From an uncultured Bacteroidia bacterium (GTDB taxonomy: Bacteria; Bacteroidota; Bacteroidia; Bacteroidales; UBA932): DNA of 64,000 bases. Below are positions 44,164 to 55,647 of this stretch, one piece after another; position 1 is the stretch's first letter, and each line of letters opens with the position of its first letter. The DNA is taken from positions 49,433-113,432 of the forward strand of contig CACXPG010000012.1 of assembly GCA_902769525.1 (NCBI GenBank). Reading direction: 5' to 3'. The notes beneath the pieces were generated by a model. That model did no database searches. It was not told the origin of the DNA and saw only the letters and a program-made list of their open reading frames with translations. The position numbers and the translations under genes are program-made.

Positions 44164-44171
44164 TTATCGCG

Positions 44172-47203
<3,032 letters not shown>

Positions 47204-47212
47204 TCATAGACA

Positions 47213-48094
47213 ATGAAAAAGGTTTTACTTGCTCTCTCGGCCCTTTTCCTGATTGCCGTTCTTTATTCTTGCAAGGACCAGGCTTCAGGATTCTTTTCCG
47301 GTGACGTTACCGTAAAGAAATACGAATACCATTATTACGATGACAGAGTTGCTCCTGAGCCTCCGGCTGATTCTGAGTACAAGAACGACGACGATTCCGT
47401 CCACATTTCAATTTCCCTGGACCTGGATCTTCCAGAAGGCAATTCCGCCCTGGCACACAGGGTCAGGGAATGGGTAAGCGAGCAGATTTCCTTTAACAAC
47501 CATTTGAGCAACAGTTTTTTTGCCGGCAATCTGGACGATGCACAGGCCATCGCTGATTTCTACGGAAAAGATTTGCTGCAAACCATTGAAAAAGACATTG
47601 AGGCTCCTATCTTCAACGGCCACAGGAGCATAGACATTACCGCAAGCAAATATTACGAGAATGACAAGTGCGTTACCTGGATGTTCACTGTATACGAGTA
47701 TATGGGTGGAGCCCATCCTTCCCAGACTGCATACGGCGCAACTTTCAGGAAATCCGACGGAAGAATGTTCGGCAACGACATGTTTTCCCCTGACTGGGAT
47801 AACCGCAATAAACTGGACTCGCTGATAATTAAAAGCCTGTGCGCATATTTCAGCGAAGGTGTTGACGAAAAGATAGACGATGATCAGCTCTTCCACGAAT
47901 TTACCAATGAAAAAATCACTGAAACGATGGTTGCCCTTCCTAAATACGGCCCGTGGTTCAGCCAAACTGGTATAGAATTCGTTTACCAGCAATACGAGAT
48001 TACAGCATACGCTTTCGGCATGCCTGAGTTCACACTTCCTTACGAAAAGGCGAAGGGCTTTCTCACCCCTGCCGCCGCGGATCTGGTGAAATAA
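47213..48094 (+). CDS. DUF3298/RsiV-like lipoprotein (first of pair)
   Basis: The protein has 293 residues with a lipobox at LYSC (Cys20). The C-terminal half shows the DUF3298 pattern: YEYMGGAHPSQTAYGATFRKSDGRMF near 160-186, then a long helix and WFSQTGIEFVYQQYEITAYAFGMPEFTLPYE before the end. RsiV-type proteins bind lysozyme through this fold, but that role is not shown here. A tandem paralogue follows after 31 bases. Envelope location is inferred from the lipobox. Confidence 0.78.
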   Translation: MKKVLLALSALFLIAVLYSCKDQASGFFSGDVTVKKYEYHYYDDRVAPEPPADSEYKNDDDSVHISISLDLDLPEGNSALAHRVREWVSEQISFNNHLSNSFFAGNLDDAQAIADFYGKDLLQTIEKDIEAPIFNGHRSIDITASKYYENDKCVTWMFTVYEYMGGAHPSQTAYGATFRKSDGRMFGNDMFSPDWDNRNKLDSLIIKSLCAYFSEGVDEKIDDDQLFHEFTNEKITETMVALPKYGPWFSQTGIEFVYQQYEITAYAFGMPEFTLPYEKAKGFLTPAAADLVK

Positions 48095-48125
48095 AACAAT
48101 CGTTGATCAAAAAACTGTTATAGAT

Positions 48126-48983
48126 ATGAAAAAGACATTATCAATTATTGCCGCGCTGATCATTGCAGCAGCCATTGCCGGTTGCAAGAACTCTTCTTCC
48201 AGCGATCCTTTTGCAACCGGAGAGTTCCTCACCGAAAACGCCAAGTACAACTGTGAGGAAAAGTTCTGGCTCACCCTCACAGAAAAGTATGACGACCAGG
48301 ACAGTACAGAAATTCTGGTTTCTCTCGACATCGATTGGCCAAAGGAGACAGGCAAGAACATTGTTTCCGTAAATGCCGTAAGGGACTGGATTAAAGAACA
48401 CCTCAGTTTCCTCAACGAATACAAGAATGTCTATGAAGGGAACATGAACGATGCCGATGCCATAACAAAGTTCTACGGAGATTCCTATAAGAAACGCTTT
48501 GAGGCTACTGACGATTTCCCTGCTCCGGCACTGAGCTTCGACATCCAGGTCAAGAAGGAGTTCGAAAACGACAAGTGCGTTACTTACACTTATCTTCTCG
48601 ACCAGTATCTTGGCGGCGCCCACGGCGGCAGAACCCATTACGGAGCAACCTTCCGCAAGTCTGACGGCAAGATAATGACAAACTTTATCACCAACAACGA
48701 TTCCAGCGACGAAGGCCTGAACAACATCATCAAGAAAGGCCTGATGAAGTACTGGGAAATAGACAACGAGGAGACACTTTACGAATACACCTGGGAGAAC
48801 GCTGTTACCAAATACTACGCAAAACTGCCAGACCATTCTCCTTGCTTTGTGAAGGACGGTCTTCTTTTCAGCTATCAGGAATACGAGATTGCAGCCTATG
48901 CTGCCGGCGCTCCTGAATTCGTTGTGCCTTATGATGAGATTGAGAAGTACCTCACCCCATCCGCCGCAGACCTGCTGAAATAA
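48126..48983 (+). CDS. DUF3298/RsiV-like lipoprotein (second of pair)
   Basis: The protein has 285 residues with a lipobox at IAGC (Cys19). It is clearly homologous to its upstream neighbour, sharing the blocks FEND/YEND-KCVT, YLGGAHGG-TxYGATFRKSDGK, YQEYEIAAYAAGAPEF and the ending LTPSAADLLK. The two differ strongly in the N-terminal third. It is the last gene of the operon; its stop directly abuts the convergent def stop. Confidence 0.78.
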   Translation: MKKTLSIIAALIIAAAIAGCKNSSSSDPFATGEFLTENAKYNCEEKFWLTLTEKYDDQDSTEILVSLDIDWPKETGKNIVSVNAVRDWIKEHLSFLNEYKNVYEGNMNDADAITKFYGDSYKKRFEATDDFPAPALSFDIQVKKEFENDKCVTYTYLLDQYLGGAHGGRTHYGATFRKSDGKIMTNFITNNDSSDEGLNNIIKKGLMKYWEIDNEETLYEYTWENAVTKYYAKLPDHSPCFVKDGLLFSYQEYEIAAYAAGAPEFVVPYDEIEKYLTPSAADLLK

Positions 48984-49529
48984 TTACTTGATCTTGTAGC
49001 GTGGGCGGAAGTTGCGGGTTTCCAGCTTGCGGAGCTTGCCGCCTATGAGTTTACGGCGTATCTGGGATACACGGTCGATGAACATGTGGCCGTCCAGATG
49101 GTCAAGCTCATGCTCCACCATGCGGCAGCCGAAGCCGTCGAAGGACTCTGTCACCTCTTCCTTTTTCTCGTTGAAATACTTTACGGTTATCCTCTTCGGG
49201 CGGGTGACATTACAGTTGATGTCCGGAACGCTAAGGCATCCCTCTGAATAGTCTGCAGTCTCCTCACTCTTTTCCGTGATCTCGGGATTTATCATAACTC
49301 TCTTGAAATCCTTGAGTTCAGGATAGTCGTCAGCGATGTCCGTACCGTCCACAATAACGATTCTGAGGCTCTTGCCCACCTGAGGGGCGGCGATGCCCAC
49401 GCCGTCGGCGTTTTTCATTGTCTCGTACATATCGGCGATGAGCTGGTCCAGGCCTTCCATGTTAAGGTCTACCGGCTTTGCAATTTCTCTAAGGACAGGC
49501 TGTCCGTAAACGTATATCGGGAGTATCAT
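48984..49529 (-). CDS. def: Peptide deformylase
   Basis: The protein has 181 residues with all three motifs: GVGIAAPQVG (43-52), EGCLSVP (96-102, metal ligand Cys98) and HELDH (140-144, two His ligands and the catalytic Glu). It removes the formyl group from nascent chains. It follows ruvX after 10 bases and is probably transcribed with it. Confidence 0.97.
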   Translation of the reverse strand: MILPIYVYGQPVLREIAKPVDLNMEGLDQLIADMYETMKNADGVGIAAPQVGKSLRIVIVDGTDIADDYPELKDFKRVMINPEITEKSEETADYSEGCLSVPDINCNVTRPKRITVKYFNEKKEEVTESFDGFGCRMVEHELDHLDGHMFIDRVSQIRRKLIGGKLRKLETRNFRPRYKIK

Positions 49530-49539
49530 ATTCTTTGTG

Positions 49540-49977
49540 TTATTCTGTTACAGTTTCTTTCTGGTTGGCCTTTCGGTCAAGATATGACTGGAGGATCAGC
49601 ACGGCGCTGATCTTGTCCGCGTTGCCTTTGACTCTCCGGTCAGACTTTTTCATTCCGCCGTCTATCATTGCCCTGTGGGCGATGGTGGTGGTGAATCTCT
49701 CGTCCTCCAGCTCCACCGGAATGTCGGGAAAAGCCTTCTTGAGATTCTTCAGGAAAGCGTCCACGAACTTCAGGTTTTCGCTCGGGGTGTTGTCAAGATT
49801 CTTGGGATATCCGACAACAAACAGTCTGACGGTCTCTTTCTGGGCGTATGTTTTCAGATAATCAATTATCTTTGCACCTGATATGCAGTCCAGGGGAGAG
49901 GCAAAGATGCCGAGAGGGTCGCTGACTGCAACACCGACCCTTTTTCTTCCGTAGTCTATGCCAATTATTCTCTCCAT
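49540..49977 (-). CDS. ruvX: RuvX/YqgF family Holliday junction resolvase-like nuclease
   Basis: The protein has 145 residues with an RNase H-like fold: MERIIGIDYGRKRVGVAVSDP (first catalytic Asp at residue 7), VVGYPKNLDNTPSEN and ELEDERFTTTIAHRAM, with a conserved aspartate in DKISAVLILQSYLD near 125. Family members act in 16S rRNA 5'-end processing and possibly recombination. The -7 box at 49988-49995 leaves a leader of about 6 bases. It is divergent from dxr. Confidence 0.93.
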   Translation of the reverse strand: MERIIGIDYGRKRVGVAVSDPLGIFASPLDCISGAKIIDYLKTYAQKETVRLFVVGYPKNLDNTPSENLKFVDAFLKNLKKAFPDIPVELEDERFTTTIAHRAMIDGGMKKSDRRVKGNADKISAVLILQSYLDRKANQKETVTE

Positions 49978-49987
49978 CCTGCGGCTG

Positions 49988-49995
49988 CAAAGTTA
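49988..49995 (-). promoter_or_regulatory. -7 box for ruvX-def
   Basis: TAACTTTG on the minus strand, 10 bases before the ruvX ATG. Confidence 0.7.
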
Positions 49996-50016
49996 AGAAT
50001 CTATTTGGATTATCAG

Positions 50017-51186
50017 ATGGAAGAAAACAAAAGAAGGATAGCCATACTCGGTTCCACAGGCTCCATAGGCACCCAGGCTCTGGATGTGATTTCTCGTCAT
50101 CCTGACCTGTTCCAGGTGGAAATGCTTTCAGCAGGAAGCAACGCGGAACTTCTGATTGCCCAGGCCAGGCAGTTCAACCCGAACGCCGTCGTGATCTGCA
50201 ACAAGGACAAGTACGCCCAGGTGAAGACAGCTCTGGATCCGCTGGACATAAAAGTGTTTGCGGGAGTGGAATCTGCAGGAGAGCTCTCCGGGGGAAGCAA
50301 TGTGGACATAGTGCTGGCTGCAATGGTGGGCTTTTCCGGCCTCGCCCCTACTATATCGGCGATAAAGAAGGGAAAGGTCATAGCCCTGGCCAACAAGGAA
50401 ACCCTCGTGGCGGCAGGAAGCATCGTGACACGTCTTGCAAAGGAAAACGGCAGCCCTATCCTTCCGGTGGACAGCGAGCACTCGGCCATTTTCCAGTGCC
50501 TGCAGGGAGAAAGAGCCCAAATAGAAAAACTGCTCCTGACGGCAAGCGGAGGCCCTTTCTTCAATCTTCCGGCTGAGAAGTTCAACGATATAACAGTGGA
50601 GCAAGCCCTCAATCACCCGAACTGGAAGATGGGCAGCAAGGTGACCATAGACTCGGCATCGATGATGAACAAGGGCCTGGAGATAATGGAAGCCTCCTGG
50701 CTGTTCAATATCCCGGTGGAAAAGATAGAGGTGGTGGTGCATCCCCAGAGCATAATCCACTCGATGGTGCAGTTCTCGGACGGCAGCATCAAGGCCCAGA
50801 TAGGACATCCGGACATGAGAGTGCCTATCCAGTACGCCCTCTCCTATCCTTACCGCATAGACCTGGACACCAGGAGGCTGAGCTTTGCAGACCTTGGCCA
50901 GCTCACTTTCTTTGCACCTGACCTGGAGAAGTTCCCTTGTCTGAGGATTGCTTACCAGGCCTTCAAGAAAGGCGGAAATATACCTTGCGCGATGAACGCC
51001 GCCAACGAGGTGGCGGTCGCCTCATTCCTAAGGGGAGAAATAAAGTTCACCCAAATACCTGTTGTTATAGAAAAGACGCTGGAAAAGTGTAATTTTGTCG
51101 CCTCGCCTTCAGTAGAGGATATCTTTGCCACGGACAAGGAGTCGAAAGTGCGTGCAGAAGAGTTGCTGAAAGGCTTGTGGAGATAA
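50017..51186 (+). CDS. dxr: 1-deoxy-D-xylulose-5-phosphate reductoisomerase
   Basis: The protein has 389 residues; the ATG at 50017 (MEENKRRIAILGSTGSIGTQAL) is preferred to a TTG four codons upstream. The NADPH-binding GSTGSIGTQAL motif and the substrate and metal region NKETLVAAG, PVDSEHSAIFQCLQGE, SGGPF and ASMMNKGLEIMEA are intact. It catalyses the committed step of the non-mevalonate isoprenoid pathway. It is followed by rseP, a common order in Bacteroidetes. No clear TAnnTTTG box was found on this strand. Confidence 0.97.
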   Translation: MEENKRRIAILGSTGSIGTQALDVISRHPDLFQVEMLSAGSNAELLIAQARQFNPNAVVICNKDKYAQVKTALDPLDIKVFAGVESAGELSGGSNVDIVLAAMVGFSGLAPTISAIKKGKVIALANKETLVAAGSIVTRLAKENGSPILPVDSEHSAIFQCLQGERAQIEKLLLTASGGPFFNLPAEKFNDITVEQALNHPNWKMGSKVTIDSASMMNKGLEIMEASWLFNIPVEKIEVVVHPQSIIHSMVQFSDGSIKAQIGHPDMRVPIQYALSYPYRIDLDTRRLSFADLGQLTFFAPDLEKFPCLRIAYQAFKKGGNIPCAMNAANEVAVASFLRGEIKFTQIPVVIEKTLEKCNFVASPSVEDIFATDKESKVRAEELLKGLWR

Positions 51187-51213
51187 ATAGAAAGGATTTA
51201 TAGTTAGAAAGTT

Positions 51214-52596
51214 ATGGCTGTTTTAATGAAGATATTGCAGGTAGTGCTGGCTCTCAGCCTCCTGATTCTGGTCCACGAGTTCGGACATTATTTCTTTGCA
51301 AGGCTGTTCAAGATCAAGGTGGAGAAGTTCTACCTGTTCTTTGACGCCGGATTCGCCCTTTTCAGGTGGAAACCCAAGAAATCCGAAACCGAATACGGTA
51401 TAGGATGGCTTCCGCTGGGCGGCTACTGCAAGATTGCGGGAATGATAGACGAATCTATGGACAAAGACCAGATCAAGGCCGAGCCTCAGCCTTGGGAGTT
51501 CCGCTCTCACCCAGCCTGGCAGAGATTCTTCGTGCTTTTCGGCGGCGTGTTCTTCAACTTGATTCTTGCAATTGTCCTTTACTCGGCGATAATGGGAGCC
51601 TGGGGAGAGCAGTACATCAAGAACGCCGATGTAAACACAGGTATCGCCACCAACAGCCTGGGGCAGGAAATCGGATTCCGCAATGCCGACAAGATCATCT
51701 CCTTTGACGGCAAGCCAGTTGAAAGGTTCGACGAACTGCGCCTTCAGCTCATCCAGGAGCAGGCTAAGCAGGCCAGCGTGGAAAGAGACGGAAAGAACAT
51801 CGAAGTGAGCATCGACCCTGTATATCTGCCGGCCATTCTGGAAAGCGCAGACCTTTTCGACTACGGAATCCCGTTCGTGGTGGCTGAAGTGCCTGACACT
51901 TCTCTCAACGCCGGAGCCGGACTGGTCAAGGGCGACAAGATTCTCTCCCTCTGCATTCCGGCAAAGGACAGCACAGCCACAGACACCCTGTTTGCCGCCG
52001 ACGGCGGGAGAAACCTCATGTTCGCGGAAGTGAGACAGTTCACATCCTCCCATCCCGGAAGACAGATAATGGCCACCGTCCTCAGAGACAAGGACAGCCT
52101 CCAGACCCTGCAGATTCCTCTGCAAGTCGGACAGGACGGAATGATGGGCATCGCGATAGAAGGAGACCTGTCCAAGTACTACAAGATCACCGAGAAAAAA
52201 TACTCCTTCCTCTCAGCCATTCCGGCAGGTATCCGAAGAGCCGCAGAGCAGATAAGCAACTACTGGAAGCAGCTCAAGCTCATCTTCACACCCAAGACCA
52301 AGGCATACAAGTCTGTTGGAAGCTTCATCGCGATAGGACAGATCTTCCCTGGATCGTGGAACTGGCACGCCTTCTGGAGCATCACCGCCTTCCTTTCAAT
52401 CATGCTTGCCGTGCTGAACATACTTCCTATCCCGGCACTTGACGGAGGACATATCCTGTTCACCCTGTACGAGATGATCACCGGCAGAAAACCGAGCGAC
52501 AAGTTCCTGATGGCTGCCCAGACAGTCGGTATGATTCTGCTGATAGGACTCATGATCCTGGCTTTCGGCAACGACATATTCCGCCTTCTCAAATAG
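51214..52596 (+). CDS. rseP: RseP site-2 family intramembrane zinc protease
   Basis: The protein has 460 residues. HEFGH (21-25) in the first membrane helix is the zinc and catalytic motif, and the third ligand lies in NILPIPALDGGH near 400-411. PDZ-like segments occupy about 130-310 (IGFRNADKIISFDGKPVERFDELRLQL and the second, AGAGLVKGDKILSL). It cleaves anti-sigma factors or remnant signal peptides in the inner membrane. No obvious anti-sigma partner is encoded nearby. Confidence 0.96.
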   Translation: MAVLMKILQVVLALSLLILVHEFGHYFFARLFKIKVEKFYLFFDAGFALFRWKPKKSETEYGIGWLPLGGYCKIAGMIDESMDKDQIKAEPQPWEFRSHPAWQRFFVLFGGVFFNLILAIVLYSAIMGAWGEQYIKNADVNTGIATNSLGQEIGFRNADKIISFDGKPVERFDELRLQLIQEQAKQASVERDGKNIEVSIDPVYLPAILESADLFDYGIPFVVAEVPDTSLNAGAGLVKGDKILSLCIPAKDSTATDTLFAADGGRNLMFAEVRQFTSSHPGRQIMATVLRDKDSLQTLQIPLQVGQDGMMGIAIEGDLSKYYKITEKKYSFLSAIPAGIRRAAEQISNYWKQLKLIFTPKTKAYKSVGSFIAIGQIFPGSWNWHAFWSITAFLSIMLAVLNILPIPALDGGHILFTLYEMITGRKPSDKFLMAAQTVGMILLIGLMILAFGNDIFRLLK

Positions 52597-52661
52597 CCGG
52601 AGTACCTTTCATTTTGATATTTTATTGATATGGGGGACAGAATTTGATCCTTCATAAATCA

Positions 52662-52669
52662 TATCTTTG
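52662..52669 (+). promoter_or_regulatory. -7 box for the DUF4837 gene
   Basis: TATCTTTG, 19 bases before the ATG at 52689; it excludes the in-frame start at 52644. Confidence 0.72.
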
Positions 52670-52688
52670 CACAAAACAATTGAAGATT

Positions 52689-53687
52689 ATGAGAAAATAT
52701 CTGTTTCTGCTGGCTGTTTTGATGCCTTTGCTTTCTTCCTGCAACGAAGACAAGTCGGCATACATGAAGACCGTAACCGGAAAGGCCGGTGAGGTTATCG
52801 TAGTCCTGGACAAGACAAACTGGGATGGCGAAGTGGGCTCTGCCGTAAGGGACGTGTTAGCCAAAGACTATCCCATGCTGCCTCAGAAAGAGGCGTCCTT
52901 CACGCTGATTAACATCAACAAGGCCTCTTTCTCAGACCTTTTCAAGGTTCACCGCAACCTGCTGTTCTTCAACATCGCCGACAATGTGGAAAATCCAGGG
53001 GTTTTTATCCGCAGAGACGCCTGGGCCCAGCCTCAGATACTGATCACGGTGGAAGCCAAGACACCGGAGCAGGCAAAGCAGCTTGTCGACGAGAATGCCG
53101 ACAAGATTTTCAACGCCATCGACCAGATAGAAAAAGAAAGGATAGCCAAGGCATCCCGCCGCTATGAGGAAAGTTCCATCCGCTCGATCGTGGCAGAGAG
53201 ATTCGGCGGCTCCCCTTATTTCCCGAAAGGATACTCGATAAAGAAAGTTACCGAGAATTTCTTCTGGGCTTCTCTTGAAACCACTCACAATAATCTTGGA
53301 ATCCTGATCTACACCATTCCTTATGACGGAAAAGAGTTCCCGGCTATGGAAACAGTGATTGAAGAGCAGAACAAGGTCCTCAAGGAAAACGTGCCGGGAA
53401 TGTTCCCGAACACATACATGACAACATCCGCTGCAGTAGACCCGGTTATGACTCCATACAAGTACAAGGGAGAGTCTTTCGTTGAAATAAGAGGCCTCTG
53501 GGAGGTTGAAAACGATTTTATGGGAGGTCCTTTCGTAGAGCATGTCCTGTACTCCAAAGAGCCAGGCAAACTTCTTGTAGTCCAGGGATTTGTATATGCG
53601 CCAAAATATAAGAAGAGAAACTATGTCCGCCAGGTGGAATCTATAGTTTATTCATTTGAGTGGGCAGAAAATTTTCAGAATAAATAA
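52689..53687 (+). CDS. DUF4837 family lipoprotein
   Basis: The protein has 332 residues with a lipobox at LSSC (Cys17). The pattern TGKAGEVIVVLDKTNWDGEVGSAVRDVLAKDYPMLPQKE followed by FTLININKASFSDLFKVHRN is that of the Bacteroidetes DUF4837 family. The remainder is mixed alpha/beta, with a repeated half-like structure (FFWASLETTHNNLGILIYTIPY). The function is unknown. A lipid-anchored envelope location is inferred. The promoter for tRNA-Glu lies at its 3' end. Confidence 0.82.
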   Translation: MRKYLFLLAVLMPLLSSCNEDKSAYMKTVTGKAGEVIVVLDKTNWDGEVGSAVRDVLAKDYPMLPQKEASFTLININKASFSDLFKVHRNLLFFNIADNVENPGVFIRRDAWAQPQILITVEAKTPEQAKQLVDENADKIFNAIDQIEKERIAKASRRYEESSIRSIVAERFGGSPYFPKGYSIKKVTENFFWASLETTHNNLGILIYTIPYDGKEFPAMETVIEEQNKVLKENVPGMFPNTYMTTSAAVDPVMTPYKYKGESFVEIRGLWEVENDFMGGPFVEHVLYSKEPGKLLVVQGFVYAPKYKKRNYVRQVESIVYSFEWAENFQNK

Positions 53688-53694
53688 TTTTTTA

Positions 53695-53702
53695 TATCTT
53701 TG
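53695..53702 (+). promoter_or_regulatory. -7 box for tRNA-Glu and rpsT
   Basis: TATCTTTG, 10 bases before the tRNA 5' end. Confidence 0.75.
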
Positions 53703-53712
53703 CCGCCCCAAA

Positions 53713-53784
53713 GGTCGGTTCGTCTAACGGTTAGGACACAAGATTTTCATTCTTGTAATAGGAGTTCGATTCTCCTACCGACTA
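53713..53784 (+). tRNA. tRNA-Glu (TTC)
   Basis: The acceptor stem GGTCGGT pairs with ACCGACT (first pair G-T), discriminator A. The anticodon arm CAAGA-TTTTCAT-TCTTG carries TTC at 53746-53748. The T arm AGGAG-TTCGATT-CTCCT is intact. CCA is not encoded. No terminator separates it from rpsT, 27 bases downstream. Confidence 0.96.
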
Positions 53785-53811
53785 CAGATTTTAAAAACAA
53801 AAACGTTATTT

Positions 53812-54081
53812 ATGGCAAATCATAAGAGTGCAGACAAGCGCGTACGCCAGACCGCAAAGCGCAAGGAGCATAATCACTATTATGCTAAGACTGCCCGCAA
53901 CGCCATCAAGGCTTTGAGGGAGACTACAGACAAGAAAGAGGCAGAGGAGAAACTTCCTCAGATGGCAGCAATGCTGGACAAGCTCGCTAACAAGGGCATT
54001 ATCCACAAGAACAAGGCAGCAAACCTCAAGAGCGGTCTTACAAAGCACGTCGCTAAACTTGAGGCGGCTCCTGCAAAGTAA
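53812..54081 (+). CDS. rpsT: 30S ribosomal protein bS20
   Basis: The protein has 89 residues. It is a basic three-helix protein with the bS20 pattern MANHKSADKRVRQTAKRKEHN, then TARNAIKALRETTDKKEAEEKLPQMAAMLDKLANKGIIHKNKAANLKSGL. It is probably transcribed together with tRNA-Glu from 53695. There is no Shine-Dalgarno. A strong terminator hairpin follows at 54155. Confidence 0.97.
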   Translation: MANHKSADKRVRQTAKRKEHNHYYAKTARNAIKALRETTDKKEAEEKLPQMAAMLDKLANKGIIHKNKAANLKSGLTKHVAKLEAAPAK

Positions 54082-54154
54082 AAAGTCTGAAGGTTTTTTA
54101 CCTTTCCAGGATTTCACAGCGTTTTATTTACGCCTTTGCATGGCAGAGCAGCTG

Positions 54155-54187
54155 AACTTCCCGAACTTTCGGGAAGTTTTTTTATTT
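54155..54187 (+). terminator. Terminator after rpsT
   Basis: AACTTCCCGA and TCGGGAAGTT form the stem, followed by a T-tract. It ends 9 bases before the radC ATG. Confidence 0.88.
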
Positions 54188-54195
54188 ATACTGCC

Positions 54196-54888
54196 ATGAA
54201 AAAGAATCTTACTACAATCCGCAGCTGGGAAGAAAGCCAGAGGCCGAGAGAAAAGTTCCTCCTCAGGGGGGCGCAGGCGTTAAGTACAGAAGAGCTCATC
54301 GCGATAATAATAGGGAGCGGGACAAAGGAAAAGAACGCCATAGAGCTGGCAAGGGAGATACTTGCCGCCGCCAGCAACGACCTGGGCACACTCGCCCGGT
54401 TTTCAGACGAGGACTTCAAGAAGTTTGACGGTGTGGGCAACTGCAAGGCGGTCTCTCTGATGGCCGTTTTTGAGATTTCCAGAAGATGCCAGATGCAGCA
54501 GGCTCCGCCAATGCCGCAGATTTACTCTTCCGTTTCTGCAGTAAAGACAATAGCCCCTCTTCTGAAAGACCTTACCCACGAAGAGTGCTGGGTCATGTAT
54601 CTGAACAGGGGCAACCGCCTCATATCCAGAGAAAGAGTGAGCAGCGGAGGCCTGTCTGCCACCGTCCTTGACGTGAAGATGATACTCAAACGGGCCCTTG
54701 CCAAGCTTGCCAGCTCCATTATTCTGGTCCACAACCATCCGAGCGGAAACCGCAAGCCCGGCAAAGACGACATAATCCAGACGCGGCAGCTGACAGATGC
54801 CGCAAAGCTGTGCGACATCCAGCTTATGGACCACATAATCATTGCCGGAACCACCTATTATTCGTTCGCCGATGACGGAGCCTTGTAG
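54196..54888 (+). CDS. radC: RadC family JAB/MPN-domain protein
   Basis: The protein has 230 residues; the start at 54196 (MKKNLTTIRSW) is used because the in-frame ATG at 54136 lies before the rpsT terminator. The N-terminal UPF0758 region (RPREKFLLRGAQALSTEELIAIIIGSG) precedes a helix-hairpin-helix (KFDGVGNCKA). The JAMM metal motif is HNHPSGNRKPGKDD near 180. Despite the name, a repair role is not established for the family. It probably depends on read-through or on a weak promoter near 54130. Confidence 0.94.
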   Translation: MKKNLTTIRSWEESQRPREKFLLRGAQALSTEELIAIIIGSGTKEKNAIELAREILAAASNDLGTLARFSDEDFKKFDGVGNCKAVSLMAVFEISRRCQMQQAPPMPQIYSSVSAVKTIAPLLKDLTHEECWVMYLNRGNRLISRERVSSGGLSATVLDVKMILKRALAKLASSIILVHNHPSGNRKPGKDDIIQTRQLTDAAKLCDIQLMDHIIIAGTTYYSFADDGAL

Positions 54889-54935
54889 CCCTGAAGTTTT
54901 TTTGCCCCCGGAAAGCGAGAATCCAATTCTTTTCA

Positions 54936-54943
54936 TACCTTTG
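54936..54943 (+). promoter_or_regulatory. -7 box for upp
   Basis: TACCTTTG, about 50 bases before the upp ATG. Confidence 0.7.
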
Positions 54944-54992
54944 TATATGTCGCTCGGCAATATCGCCGGGCAACGCATAAAAGCAACATATT

Positions 54993-55646
54993 ATGAAAAT
55001 CGTCAACCTCTGCGAGAAGAACTCCATCGTCTGCCAGTACCTGGCGGAGCTCAGAGACAAAAAGATCCAGAAAGACAGCATGCGCTTCCGCCGCAACATG
55101 GAAAGAATCGGAATGTATGCCGCAATGGAAATCAGCAAGACCCTTGCCTACAAAGACACTGAGATAGCCACTCCACTTGGCATCGCCCAGTGCAAGACAC
55201 TGGCCGACAAAGTAGTGATTTCATCGATAATGAGAGCGGGACTTACGCTTCACAACGGAGTTCTGGAAGTCTTTGACAAGGCGGAGAATTCCTTTATAGC
55301 AGCCTACCGCAAATACGGCAACGACAACAAGTTCATCATCCAGATGGAATATATGAGCCGTCCGCCGATGGAAGGCAAAGTGCTCATTCTCACGGACTGC
55401 ATGATTGCAACCGGAAGTTCTCTGATGCTGGCCTACAACAAGCTCATAGACGAAGGAGAACCTATCCACACCCACATAATCGCATCCATCTGCAGCGAGG
55501 CCGCCCTGAGGTATCTTTCAAAGCAGCTGCCTCACAAGAGAGTCACCCTGTGGGTTGGAGCCGTGGATGAAGAGCTGACAAACAAAGCCTACATCATCCC
55601 TGGTCTGGGAGATGCTGGAGACCTTGCCTACGGCGAGAAAATTTAA
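54993..55646 (+). CDS. upp: Uracil phosphoribosyltransferase
   Basis: The protein has 217 residues. The PRPP-binding loop reads VLILTDCMIATGSSLMLAYN near 130-149, and the uracil-binding flap is in YIIPGLGDAGDLAYG at the C-terminus. SSIMRAGLTLHNGV matches the conserved RAG block. It salvages uracil to UMP. The stop lies 1 base from the convergent amidohydrolase stop. Confidence 0.93.
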   Translation: MKIVNLCEKNSIVCQYLAELRDKKIQKDSMRFRRNMERIGMYAAMEISKTLAYKDTEIATPLGIAQCKTLADKVVISSIMRAGLTLHNGVLEVFDKAENSFIAAYRKYGNDNKFIIQMEYMSRPPMEGKVLILTDCMIATGSSLMLAYNKLIDEGEPIHTHIIASICSEAALRYLSKQLPHKRVTLWVGAVDEELTNKAYIIPGLGDAGDLAYGEKI

Positions 55647-55647
55647 G

